Of a stretch of 64,000 nucleotides of DNA, positions 25,796 through 36,600 are shown one piece after another. The DNA comes from Beijerinckiaceae bacterium (lineage in GTDB: Bacteria; Pseudomonadota; Alphaproteobacteria; Rhizobiales; Beijerinckiaceae): NCBI GenBank assembly GCA_947370975.1, contig CANBNG010000018.1:44626-108625 (forward strand). The letters are read 5' to 3'. A program made the translations under genes and the position numbers. Positions within the stretch are counted from its first letter, which is position 1; every line of letters starts with the position of its first letter. Under the pieces are notes generated by a model that was not told the origin of the DNA, did no database searches, and saw only the letters and a program-made list of their open reading frames with translations.

Positions 25796-26236
25796 TCATA
25801 TCGTGCCTTGGCTGCGCGGCGCAAAGGAGAGCAAACCCTTCCGCTCGAACGCGAAATAATATTGGTCTGCAATCTGCGCGACCCGCGTGCGGCGAAATGC
25901 AAGCAGGCCAACTCCCAGCAGATAGGCACAATGCACCCCGAGCCCGGCCAGCGCGCGGGCAAGATCGGCAAGAGCGACAAGGGGCGAGGCAGGCAGGCGC
26001 GCTAGATCGCTCACGATGCGCGCGCCGGGAATGACGGGATTTGCAAACAGCGCATAATCGAGAAACCCGAAAGCGCAGGCCAGCAACAGGCTGTAGAAAA
26101 CGAGGCGATGGGCCGGTCGCCATGTTTGCGCCAGCGCCTGCCCCGCCGCATAGGCCGCTGCCCCGCCAAAAATGCCGGTGAGCAGGAGTGCGCTCCAGAG
26201 CGCGGACGGTCCGGCGGGCGCGATGATTTCAAGCAT
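25796..26236 (-). CDS. DUF6867 membrane protein of the liv operon
   Basis: A 146-residue hydrophobic protein with about four membrane segments (around residues 10-33, 42-60, 80-110) and a polar C-terminus (ADQYYFAFERKGLLSF). I recognise it as the DUF6867 family that sits between livF and livK in many Hyphomicrobiales operons. The ATG at 26236 overlaps the livF stop by one base (TGATG), so it is translationally coupled to the ATPase gene. Its function is unknown. A role tied to the LivHM channel is an inference from the conserved linkage. Confidence 0.78.
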   Translation of the reverse strand: MLEIIAPAGPSALWSALLLTGIFGGAAAYAAGQALAQTWRPAHRLVFYSLLLACAFGFLDYALFANPVIPGARIVSDLARLPASPLVALADLARALAGLGVHCAYLLGVGLLAFRRTRVAQIADQYYFAFERKGLLSFAPRSQGTI

Positions 26237-26961
26237 CAATGTCCGCCCTCAAGATAGGCCGCACGCACTTCGGGCCGCGCCAGAAGCTCACGGCCGGGCC
26301 CTGACATGGTGATTGCGCCATTGACCATCACATAGCCGCGGTCGGCCAGCTTCAAGGCGTGAAAGGCATTTTGCTCGACCAGAAAGACCGTAAGGCCCTC
26401 GTTGCGGTTGAGATCGCGAATGACATCGAAAATCTGCTTCACGACAAGCGGAGCGAGGCCAAGGGATGGTTCATCCAGCAGCAAGAGACGCGGGCGGCTC
26501 ATCAGCGCGCGCGCAATGGCGAGCATCTGCTGCTCGCCGCCAGACAAGGTGCCGCCCAGCTGGCCTTGCCGCTCCTTCAGCCTTGGAAAGATCGTGAACA
26601 TGCGCGCGAGATCGGCCTCGAAATGCGCAAAGCCATTGACTGCCGCACCCATTTGCAGATTTTCGCGCACCGTCATGCGCGAGAAGATCCGTCGGCCCTC
26701 GGGCGATTGCGCAAGACCAAGGCGCGCGATCGTATGGGTTGGCGCGCGCGTAATATCCTGGCCCGCGAAGATGATCTGACCGGCGCGCGCCTGGGGTTGG
26801 CCAAAAATGCTCATCATCAACGTCGATTTGCCCGCGCCATTGGCGCCGATGATCGTGACGATCTCGCCTTCATGAACCTCTATGTCGACGCCCTTGAGCG
26901 CGACAACCTGGCCATAGGCAGCTTCCAGTCCCTGCACATGCAGAAGCGGGGTCGCGCTCAT
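26236..26961 (-). CDS. livF: Branched-chain amino-acid ABC transporter ATP-binding protein LivF
   Basis: One of the two ATPases of the transporter, 241 residues. Walker A is GANGAGKST, the ABC signature is LSGGEQQMLAIARAL, Walker B is LLLLDEPSLGLAP, and the switch histidine region is VFLVEQNAFHALK. The length and QxN-type C-terminus match LivF. Its start overlaps the livG stop by ATGA (26958-26961) and its stop overlaps the DUF6867 start. Confidence 0.96.
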   Translation of the reverse strand: MSATPLLHVQGLEAAYGQVVALKGVDIEVHEGEIVTIIGANGAGKSTLMMSIFGQPQARAGQIIFAGQDITRAPTHTIARLGLAQSPEGRRIFSRMTVRENLQMGAAVNGFAHFEADLARMFTIFPRLKERQGQLGGTLSGGEQQMLAIARALMSRPRLLLLDEPSLGLAPLVVKQIFDVIRDLNRNEGLTVFLVEQNAFHALKLADRGYVMVNGAITMSGPGRELLARPEVRAAYLEGGH

Positions 26962-27893
26962 GATGGCGTCCCCGCAAGTTCGGCGCCGACCTTTTGAAGC
27001 TCGTCTTCATCCTCGACGCCGAGATAGGCGGCAATGACGCGCGGATCGTTGCGCACGTCCTCCGCCGTGCCATCGGCAATGCCCCTGCCGTAATCGAGAA
27101 CAACGACATGATCGGAGATTTCCATGACGACGCTCATGTCATGCTCGATGAGCAGAATGGACACGCCCTCGCGGTCGCGGATCCCGCGCAGCAAAATGTT
27201 CAGCTCGGCCGATTCACGCGGATTGAGACCCGCCGCCGGTTCATCGAGACATAGGAGCACCGGGTCCGTGCACATGGCGCGCGCGATTTCGAGACGCCTT
27301 TGTGCGCCATAGGGCAAGGCGCCCGCAGGATCATCCGCGCGATCTGTGAGGCCGATCTGCTCCAGCCAATAGGCCGCCTTTTCAACAGCGGCACGCTCGC
27401 TGGCGCGATAGGAGGGCCAGCCGAGCAGGCCAAGGAAACTCATGCCCGAGGCATCCATCAGCACATTATGCTGCGCGACAATGAGATTTTCGAGCACGGT
27501 CATGCCGGCAAACAGACGAATGTTCTGAAAGGTGCGCGCGACACGGGCCTGCCGCGTGATCTCGAAATCGGGCATGCGTTCGAGCAGGTAAAGATGCCCG
27601 CCCGCGAAGCGGCGATGACGCCGCCCGCTCAAGGTGAGTGCGGCAACATCCTGCGGGCGCGCAATGCCTTCGCGCGCCAGTGCAAGGCGGCCCTGCGCCG
27701 GCTTGTAAAAGCCCGTGACGCAATTGAATACCGTGGTCTTGCCAGCGCCATTTGGGCCAATCAGCGCGGTAATATCGCCGCGCCCGACCTGAAAGGAAAA
27801 ATCGTCGATCGCCACAAGCCCGCCAAAGCGCATGGTGAGATGTTCGACAACCAGAAGCGGATCTGTGAGCCAGCGGCGCGCGGGATCGGTCAT
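26958..27893 (-). CDS. livG: Branched-chain amino-acid ABC transporter ATP-binding protein LivG
   Basis: The second ATPase, 311 residues, longer than usual (about 255-290). Walker A is GPNGAGKTTVFN, the typical TRQARVARTFQNIRLFAGMTV follows, the signature is the variant LPYGAQRRLEIARAM, and Walker B is LLCLDEPAAGLNP. An insertion of about 30 residues rich in Arg/His (LSGRRHRRFAGGHLYLLERM) lies between Walker A and the Q-loop. A C-terminal acidic extension ends LGVEDEDELQ. The start overlaps the livM stop. Confidence 0.95.
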   Translation of the reverse strand: MTDPARRWLTDPLLVVEHLTMRFGGLVAIDDFSFQVGRGDITALIGPNGAGKTTVFNCVTGFYKPAQGRLALAREGIARPQDVAALTLSGRRHRRFAGGHLYLLERMPDFEITRQARVARTFQNIRLFAGMTVLENLIVAQHNVLMDASGMSFLGLLGWPSYRASERAAVEKAAYWLEQIGLTDRADDPAGALPYGAQRRLEIARAMCTDPVLLCLDEPAAGLNPRESAELNILLRGIRDREGVSILLIEHDMSVVMEISDHVVVLDYGRGIADGTAEDVRNDPRVIAAYLGVEDEDELQKVGAELAGTPS

Positions 27894-29415
27894 CAGCCGT
27901 GCCCCTCCTGCACCATATCCACCGACACATCCTTGCGCGTCCGAAAAACGACCGAAGGCGCACGCGCGGAAATGAGCCCGCGCGGTCGCCAGATCATCAT
28001 GATGACCATGGCAAGCCCAAAGAGCAGCATGCGGTAGAGGGAGGGATCGAAGCTATCGCCGAAAATCTCCTTGAGGAAACTCAGCTCGCGCAGAATTTCC
28101 GTGCCACCCACCATAACCACAGCAGCCAGCGCGACACCGATCTGCGAGCCCATGCCGCCCAGCACGACAATGGCGAGAATGGTCGCGGATTCGATGAAGG
28201 TGAAACTGTCGGGGTTCACAAAGCCCTGACGCACGGCAAAGAAGGAACCGGCAAAGCCTGCAAACATTGCGCCCAGCGCAAAAGCGGTGAGCTTGGTGCT
28301 TGTGGTGTTGATGCCAAGCGACCGACAGGCTGTCTCGTCTTCGCGCAAGGCCTCCCATGCGCGCCCCACCGGCATCCGCCGCAGCCGCATTGTGACGACA
28401 TTGGTGACCAGCGCCAGACAGAGGATGAGATAGAAAAGAAAGATCGTGCGATGGATCGGCGTGAACGCCAGCCCGAAGACTGAGGCAAAACCTTCATCGC
28501 CCGCGCTGAAGGGAAGCCCAAAAAAAGTCACGCGCGGGATCGACATGATCCCGGCCTTGCCATTGGTCAGATCGGTCCAGTTGGTCAGCACCGCGCTGAC
28601 GATCTCGCCGAACGCAAGAGTGACAATGGCAAGATAATCGCCGCGCAGGCGCAGCACCGGGAAACCGAGGATCAGCCCCCAGGCCGCAGCAAAAAGACCA
28701 GCCAGCGGCAGGCAGATCCAGAACGAGAGATCAAACTGCGTCGAGAGCAGCGCATAGGAATAAGCGCCGACCGCATAGAAGGCGACATAACCAAGATCGA
28801 GCAGACCCGCCAGTCCCACAACAATATTGAGCCCCCAGCCGAGCATCACATAGATGAGGATCTGCACGCCGTAATTATTGATCCACTTCAGCGAACCGGC
28901 TGGCCCGAGCAGCCACAGCATGACGAGCGGAAATGCAAACATGGCGGCAATGCCGACAATCGGCACGAGGCGCGCCACGAGCGGATTGGGCATATGCGGA
29001 GGCGACGGGACGCGTTTTGCCTTGCCACGCGCGTCAAGCCAGCGCGCGAGCGCAAAGCCGCCCACGATCATGGCGAGCCCGAGACCCATCCAGCGCGCAC
29101 CCGTTGCAAGAGCGGGCGCGCCCTTCTCGGCAATCATGGCGAAGCCGCCCACCAGCGGCCAGGTGCCGAACACCGCCAGCGCACGCGCGCGCCAGTCGTC
29201 GAGCATGAGCGCGCAGAGCCGGCCCGCAAAAACCAGCCCGACCGCAACCACGAGCCACGACCATCTTTGCTCAAGCACCAGCTTGTTCGAGAGATCGATT
29301 TCTGCGCCCAGCGCCAGAATGGGAAAGGCAAGGCCCGCCGTGACCAGCGCCGCAAAACAGGCCTCGCGCAGGGCTGCGCGCAACGGCATCGCGGAGGAGA
29401 AGGAGACAGCCACCA

Positions 29416-29416
<1 letters not shown>
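27893..29416 (-). CDS. livM: Branched-chain amino-acid ABC transporter permease LivM
   Basis: The larger permease of the pair, 507 residues. An N-terminal extension of about 170 residues with four to five membrane helices precedes the conserved LivM core. The core begins at INNYGVQILIYVMLGWGLNIVVGLAGLLDLGYVAFYAVGA-type sequence and contains the EAA-like loop MRLRRMPVGRAWEALREDE. It ends in a short polar tail. It overlaps the livH stop and livG start by single bases (TGATG), showing a tightly coupled operon. Confidence 0.95.
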
Positions 29417-30333
<917 letters not shown>

Positions 30334-30463
30334 GCCCGCCCGGAACAAATGGCGCAAATCAGTCTGCGTCTTTGCCGCAAGCTAGCAAGGGGCTTGCCAA
30401 CGGTCCAGCACGCTCGCCCCCAGCGTCTTCAAGCCTCGCCTTGCCGCCCCGCATCGTTTAAAC

Positions 30464-31222
30464 ATGGAGCCTCCATTCGCAGAGGTCACCTTGGCTACCG
30501 ATGTCACGCTACCTGCCGCAGCTCTTGCCGGGGTGCTCTCTTTCCTGAGCCCTTGCGTGCTGCCGCTTGTGCCGCCCTACCTCACCTTTATCGCCGGCAC
30601 GACGATCGAGGACCTCTCGGGCGAAGGCGTCAAGGGTGCGCGCCGCGACGTCGCGCTTTCGGCCCTGCTGTTTGTGGCCGGCTTCTCGACCGTCTTCGTG
30701 GCGCTGGGGGCAACGGCCTCGCTGTTTGGCCAGATCATCCGCGCCTATCTGGACGTGCTCTCGGCGCTTGCAGGCTTTGCCATTATCGCCATGGGCCTGC
30801 ACTTTCTCGGGCTCTTCAGGCTTGCCGTGCTCTATCGCGAAAAGCGCGTGCAGGTGGAAAAGCCCATCGGCCCCTGGGGGGCCTATGTCATGGGCCTCGC
30901 CTTTGCCTTTGGCTGGACGCCCTGCATCGGGCCGATCCTGGCGGCCATTCTGGCGGTTGCGGGCTCGGAGGATACGGTGACGCGCGGCATGGTGTTGCTG
31001 GCGGCCTATTCTGCCGGGCTTGGCCTGCCCTTTCTGGTCGCGGCGCTGGCAATCGAGCCCTTCATGGCCTTCATCGCGCGGTTTCGGCGGCATTTTGCCA
31101 TGGTGGAGAAGATCGTCGGCAGCCTGCTGGTGCTCACCGGCATCGGCTTCCTGACAGGCGCCATGCAAAGCGCGAGCTTCTGGCTGCTGGAGACCTTCCC
31201 CGTCCTCTCACGGCTGGGCTGA
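30464..31222 (+). CDS. ccdA: CcdA-type cytochrome c biogenesis / thiol-disulfide membrane protein
   Basis: CcdA carries reducing equivalents from cytoplasmic thioredoxin across the inner membrane, for cytochrome c maturation or other periplasmic thiols. The 252-residue protein has six to seven membrane helices. The two conserved cysteines are in SFLSPCVLPLVPPY (first helix) and FGWTPCIGPILAA (fourth helix), the exact DsbD-beta family pattern. The start codon ATG 30464 lies close to the divergent livH. It is followed by a small hydrolase gene 66 bases later. Confidence 0.93.
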   Translation: MEPPFAEVTLATDVTLPAAALAGVLSFLSPCVLPLVPPYLTFIAGTTIEDLSGEGVKGARRDVALSALLFVAGFSTVFVALGATASLFGQIIRAYLDVLSALAGFAIIAMGLHFLGLFRLAVLYREKRVQVEKPIGPWGAYVMGLAFAFGWTPCIGPILAAILAVAGSEDTVTRGMVLLAAYSAGLGLPFLVAALAIEPFMAFIARFRRHFAMVEKIVGSLLVLTGIGFLTGAMQSASFWLLETFPVLSRLG

Positions 31223-31288
31223 GACCTCGACAGGGCGCACCAGCGTGCCTATCTACAAGGTCTCACCTTCCAGCAGAAGACCTCCCTC

Positions 31289-31840
31289 ATGCGCTCGTCA
31301 GACGTCGATATTCTCATCCTCCCGGGCCTGCACAATTCGGGCGAGGGGCACTGGCAGGCGCGTTGGGAGCAGAAGCTCTCGAGCGCGCGGCGCGTGGAAC
31401 AGGCTGACTGGTCGCGTCCCGACAAGGAGAGCTGGGTCGCAACTGTGCGCGATGCGGTCAATAATGCGCAAAAGCCCGTGGTTCTGGTTGCCCATTCGCT
31501 GGGCGTGCTGGCGGCGGTGCATGCCGCGCCCCATTTCCATCCCGGCAAGGTGGCAGGCGCATTTCTCGTCGCTCCGCCATCCGAGGACGCGATGCGCGGG
31601 CTCGATCTGCCCGAGACAGGCTTCGAGACGCATCCGCGCGCGCCCCTGCCCTTTCCCTCGCTCGTGGTCGCCAGCCGCAACGATCCCTTCGGGGAATATG
31701 CAGCCAATGAGGACATTGCGGCAGCTTGGGGTGCGACCATTCTGGATGCAGGCGAAGCCGGCCATATCAATGCCGATTCCGGCCACGGCCCCTGGCCCGA
31801 GGGCCTGATGAGCTTTGCGGCTTTCCTCGTGAAGCTCTGA
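31289..31840 (+). CDS. RBBP9/YdeN-family serine hydrolase
   Basis: A 183-residue small alpha/beta hydrolase of the RBBP9/YdeN family. The N-terminal ILILPGLHNSGEGHWQARWE is the family signature. The nucleophile is in VLVAHSLGV, the acid is in SRNDPFGEY, and the histidine is in AGHINADSGHGPWPEG. The substrate is unknown; members are small esterases. It may be co-transcribed with ccdA. The stop is followed within 40 bases by the convergent lipoprotein gene. Confidence 0.9.
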   Translation: MRSSDVDILILPGLHNSGEGHWQARWEQKLSSARRVEQADWSRPDKESWVATVRDAVNNAQKPVVLVAHSLGVLAAVHAAPHFHPGKVAGAFLVAPPSEDAMRGLDLPETGFETHPRAPLPFPSLVVASRNDPFGEYAANEDIAAAWGATILDAGEAGHINADSGHGPWPEGLMSFAAFLVKL

Positions 31841-31879
31841 GTGCGAAGGCGCGGCTTTTACGCCGCGCCGAGCAATGTC

Positions 31880-32443
31880 CTACCAGTAATAAGGACGGCG
31901 ATAGCCCGGGCCCCAATAATGCGGGCGCGGATAGACATAGACCGGCTCGCGCCGCTCATAAACATAAGTCACCTGCGGGGGCGGCGGCGGCGGGGCGCTT
32001 TGCACGACGTCATGGCCCTTGGCCTGCATGCACTGCCCGTAAGCAATATCGTAGCGCTGCTGCACGGCGCCGCCGGCCTCGCGCCCATTGCCTGCGCCAA
32101 CCAGTGCGCCCGCGAGCAAGCCCGTGCCCGCACCAATCGCTGCGCCCTTGCCGACATTGCCAGACGTCGAGCCGATGGCCGCACCTGCAAGCGCGCCCAA
32201 GGCTGTGCCGACAGCCGCGCTGTTGACCGTGGCGTCATTGGCGGCCTGGCCGGGGGATTCACCGCCAACGATGCGCTGCGCATTCATCTGGCAGAAATCA
32301 TCGTCGCGCTGGAAGGATTCATAGGACTTGCCCTTGGCCGGCATGACGGCGAGCGAGGGCGAGGCGGGGCGCGTCGATGCGCAACCGGCCAGCGCCAGCG
32401 AGAGCGCACCGGCAGCAACGAGCGAGAAGGATATTTTCTGCAT
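31880..32443 (-). CDS. Glycine-zipper outer-membrane lipoprotein
   Basis: A 187-residue lipoprotein with a clear lipobox: the signal peptide ends LALAGC, with Cys21 as the lipidation site. The middle region holds a glycine-zipper stretch (ALGALAGAAIGSTSGNVGKG, then GAGTGLLAGALVGAG). The C-terminus is rich in Pro and Tyr (PPPPPP, then a run of Y/P/W residues ending RPYYW). The start is ATG 32443. Similar glycine-zipper lipoproteins occur in many alphaproteobacteria. The function is unknown, probably envelope structure. Confidence 0.85.
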   Translation of the reverse strand: MQKISFSLVAAGALSLALAGCASTRPASPSLAVMPAKGKSYESFQRDDDFCQMNAQRIVGGESPGQAANDATVNSAAVGTALGALAGAAIGSTSGNVGKGAAIGAGTGLLAGALVGAGNGREAGGAVQQRYDIAYGQCMQAKGHDVVQSAPPPPPPQVTYVYERREPVYVYPRPHYWGPGYRRPYYW

Positions 32444-32516
32444 AAGCACACACCTGAATGATTCGATATGGCAGAGCTTGCCATGGCCAAGGTGGCAAGA
32501 ACATGGCGAAGTGGGC

Positions 32517-33635
32517 TCAGCGACGCGGCGCGACCGCCTGCACACGCCCGCCGTCGGTTACTTCATCGGGAAGATTGATCAGCACCGGTTCACCCGCGCG
32601 CACACCCTCGGCAATGGTCACGCGCGCACCATCGGTGCCAGCGACCCGCACGGGGCGCATCTCCACCCTGTCCTTGTTAGCCAGCACCGCGACAAAGGTG
32701 CGGCCGCCGCGCACGATGAGCGCGGGCGAGGGCACCTGAATGACGGGCTCCAGCGGCACTTCGAGCTGCACATTCACGAAACTGCCGGGCACGAAGAAAT
32801 CATCCCCATTGTCGAGATGCATCTCGATCAACATGGTGCGCGTCTTGGGATCAAGCTCGCCCGTCATGCGCGTGATTTCGGCGGCCTTGGTGCGTTCGGG
32901 CCGGCTCGCATCGCTGATCTGCGCGTGGTGGCCCGTCTTGATATAGGCAACATCCTGCTGCTGCAGATAGGCATAGACGCGCACGCGCGAATTGTCAGAC
33001 AGGGTAATCAGCGGCTGCGCGCTGACGAAATTGGTCTGCGCATTGGTGACAAGCGCACCCGGATCGACAAAGCGCGCCGTCACGCGCCCCTCGAAGGGCG
33101 AGCGGATGACCTGATAGGCCTTGGTGGTGGCAAGCGCCGCGACATTGTTCTCGGCCACCAGCGCGTCGGTTTCCGATTGCAGCATCGCAACCTGCGTCGT
33201 GCTGCCGCGATCAAACAGCCCGCGCAGGCGTTCCAGATTGCGCTTCTTGTGCAGGAGATCGGTGGCGGCAGCCGAATATTGCTGTTCGAGCTCAGGCGAT
33301 TCCAGTTCCGCGATCATTTGCCCTGCCGTGACGCGGTCGCCCTTGTCGACATACATGGCCTTGAGATAGCCGGAAATCTTGGCGTAAAGCGTGACTGTGG
33401 CGGCAGAGCGCACATCGCCCAGCAGCTTGATGGTGCGGAACTTCGGGCCCGCCGAAGCCTCGACCATTTCCACACGCGGGCCGACTTCCGCCACCTGCGC
33501 CTGCGCGCTGCGCATGGCCATCACGCGGTCGGCTTCGCCATTGTAATGGCGATAGACGTAGATGCCCGCACCCAGAAGCAGGATGGCGCCAGCGGCATAA
33601 CCGACAAAAGAACGTCCCGACATTGTGTCAGCCAT
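32517..33635 (-). CDS. RND efflux membrane-fusion (periplasmic adaptor) protein
   Basis: The periplasmic adaptor of a tripartite efflux pump, 372 residues. An N-terminal membrane anchor (VGYAAGAILLLGAGIYVY) is followed by the lipoyl/barrel pattern: VTLYAKISGYLKAMYVDKGDRV, then a coiled-coil hairpin (ATDLLHKKRNLERLRGLF) and IRSPFEGRVTARFVDPGALV. The MFP C-terminal domain ends in a short basic tail. It is downstream of the RND gene on the minus strand seen from the left and overlaps its stop by eight bases: the adaptor (start 33635) is read after the pump (stop 33628). Confidence 0.94.
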   Translation of the reverse strand: MADTMSGRSFVGYAAGAILLLGAGIYVYRHYNGEADRVMAMRSAQAQVAEVGPRVEMVEASAGPKFRTIKLLGDVRSAATVTLYAKISGYLKAMYVDKGDRVTAGQMIAELESPELEQQYSAAATDLLHKKRNLERLRGLFDRGSTTQVAMLQSETDALVAENNVAALATTKAYQVIRSPFEGRVTARFVDPGALVTNAQTNFVSAQPLITLSDNSRVRVYAYLQQQDVAYIKTGHHAQISDASRPERTKAAEITRMTGELDPKTRTMLIEMHLDNGDDFFVPGSFVNVQLEVPLEPVIQVPSPALIVRGGRTFVAVLANKDRVEMRPVRVAGTDGARVTIAEGVRAGEPVLINLPDEVTDGGRVQAVAPRR

Positions 33636-36600
33636 GCGTGGCGACCCCCGTGGATTGAGTCAATTCATCCTCGAATTTCTGATCGAGCAAATGGAGCTGC
33701 GGAGCCCCCTTGCGCAGGAGTGTGTAGAAAATCGGAACAAGGAAGAGCGTGGCGAAGGTCGCCATGGCGAGCCCGCCGATCACCGCGCGGCCAAGCGGCG
33801 CGTTCTGCTCGCCCGCTTCGCCAAGCCCCAGCGCCATGGGCACCATGCCAAGGATCATCGCGAGCGCCGTCATCAGGATCGGGCGCAGGCGCGTGCGCGC
33901 CGATTCCACCACTGCGGCAACAGGCGAAAGACTGGCATCGCGCGTGCGCAGATCATTGGCGAAACTGACGATGAGAATCGAGTTCGACACGCAAATGCCA
34001 ACCGACATGATCGCCCCCATCAGCGACACGACATTGATCGTGGTGCCGGTGGCCGCCAGAATCCAGACAATGCCGATGAGCGCGCCGGGCACCGCCATCA
34101 TGATGATGAGCGGATCGATCCAGGATTGGAACAGCACGACCAGCACCGCATAGACGAGGAAGATCGCAAGGATGAGGCCCAGCGCCAGCATCTTGAACGA
34201 ATTTTCCATCACCTCGTTCTGGCCGCGCAGGACGATCTTGGTGGCGGACGGCAGATCTTTCTGCACATCGGCAATCGCCTGCTTGATCTCGGCTGCCACG
34301 GAGCCAAGATCCCGGCCCTCGACATTGGCCGCGACATCGATCACGCGCTGGATCGTGTAATGGTTGATCGCATTCATCGCCGAGCCCGGCGTGACAGTCG
34401 CAATATCGCCAAGCCGCGTTACAGGCGCAGATGGCAAGGTTGTCGGGCTGCTTGCGGCGGTGGCCGGAATGAGCGCATTCACCGCCGGATTGGCAGGAAA
34501 GCTCAGAATATCGGCCACAGTTTCCAGTCGCTCGACCGGCGTATTGACCGTGACCGAATAATTCACGCCATTTTGCGGGTTGAGAAAATAGGTCGGGCTG
34601 ATCGACGAGCTGCCCGAAAGCGAGGCCAGCATATTATTGGCGACATCGCGCTGCGACACGCCAAGGCGCACTGCGCGCTGGCGATCGACATCGATCTGCA
34701 GCGAGGGGAAGTTCAGCACCTGCGTGATATGGGAATCGACCACGCCCGGGATGAGCTTCAGCTTTTGAAGCAATTGCTGACCCACCGCATAGGAGCGCTC
34801 GAAATTCTGATCCTGGATCTGGATATCGACGGGCGCGGACAGGCCGAAATTGAGCACCTGACTGACGATATCGGCTGTCTGGAAATAGAAGATCACGCCG
34901 GGAAATTCAGGCGCAAGCTGCGCGCGGATGAGCTGTTTGTAATCCGCGGAGGGGCGATGGGGCGCACGCAGAGAAATCAGCAATTCCGCATCCGCACCGC
35001 TGGTATTGTCGCTTGGCACGAAGGCGAGGTTGAGGCCGCCGGGCACGCCGAGCATGGCGTTGATCGTGCGCAATTCCTTGGGCGGGATGATCTGGCGGAG
35101 CTTGTCCTCGACCTGGCCGATGAGCGCTTCGGTCGTTTCAATGCGGTTGCCACTTGGCGCGCGCACATGCAGCTTGATGATGCCGACATCCGCCGTCGGA
35201 TAAAAATCGGTTCCGACATTGGGCGCGAGGACCATCGTCACGCCGAGCAGTGCGACGAAACAGCCTAGCACAAAACGCCGCGCCTCCATGGCGCGTTCGA
35301 GGCTGCGCCCGAAAGCGTCGCGCACGCGATCGAAGAAACGGTCGAAACCAGCCGCCATGCGTGCGCCGAGCCCCGTTGAAACATGTCCGTGATCGGCCAG
35401 CAGCAAATGGCGCGCGAGCGCGGGCACCACCGTGAAGGAGAGCACGAAGGAGGCCAGCATCGACAAGACGACGGTGATCGCCAGCGGGATGAAGAGAAAG
35501 CGCGAGGCGCCCTCAAGCAGCAGTACCGGCAGAAAGACGATGCAGATGCAGAGCGTGGCGACCGTCAGCGGCTGGATGACTTCGCCCGCCCCCTCCATGA
35601 TGGCGATGGTGAGCGGCTTGCCCAGCGACTGGTTGCGGTGGATGTTTTCCATCACCACCGTCGCATTGTCGACGAGCATGCCGATGGCCAGGGCAAGCCC
35701 GCCCAGCGTCATGAGGTTGATCGTCTGTCCGGTGAAATAAAGGCCTGCAACGCCAGCAAAGATCGACAGCGGGATGGACGCCGAGACAACCAGCGTATTG
35801 CGCCAGCTCCCGAGGAACAAAAGGATCATCAGCGACACAAGCACCGAGGAAATGATCGCTTCCTTGATGACATTGGTCACGGCAGCGCGGACGAAAACGG
35901 ATTGATCGAAATCCATCCGTAACTCGAGACCCGCGGGCGCTGCATCATTGATTTCGGGCAGCATGTTGCGCACGGAATCCACGACCTTCAGCGTCGAGGC
36001 ATGTGTGTGCTTGAGGATCGGCACGAAAGCCGCGCGCTGGCCATCGATGCGCACGATATTGGTCTGTTGCGAGAAGGCGTCCTTCACGGTGGCGACATCG
36101 CCGACCGTGATCATGATGCCGTCGCGCACCCCAATCGGAATATTGTTGAATTGCTCGACGAGACGCGGGCTCGAATTAAGCTGGATATTATATTCCTTCG
36201 CGCCAAGCCGCGCGATGCCTGCTGGCACGATCACATTGCTCGAGCCCAGCGCATTCACGACATCCATTTGCGAAAGACCCTTGGCGCTGGCGCGCGAGGG
36301 ATCCACCTCGACGATGATCTGGCGGTTCTTGCCGCCAAAGGCAGCCGGAATGGAGAGACCGGGAATGGTGAACAGGCGCAGACGCAGGAAGTTGTTGGCG
36401 TAGTCGGAGATCTGCTGTTCCGGCAGGGTCGCGCTGTTGAGCGTCACCTGCACCACCGGCACGTTGGAGGCATTGAACTGGATGATATTGGGCGGCTGCA
36501 TGCCGGGCGGGGCAATGCGCAGCACGGCATTGCTCTGCGCGGAAATCTGCGCAATCGCGCCACCGATATCTGTGCCGGGCTGGAAGTAGATTTTCAGAAT

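Noticed and set aside
33625..35268. A 547-codon plus-strand frame antisense to the RND pump
   Set aside because: The product is low-complexity Arg/His/Asp with no recognisable domain, and the pump fully accounts for the region.
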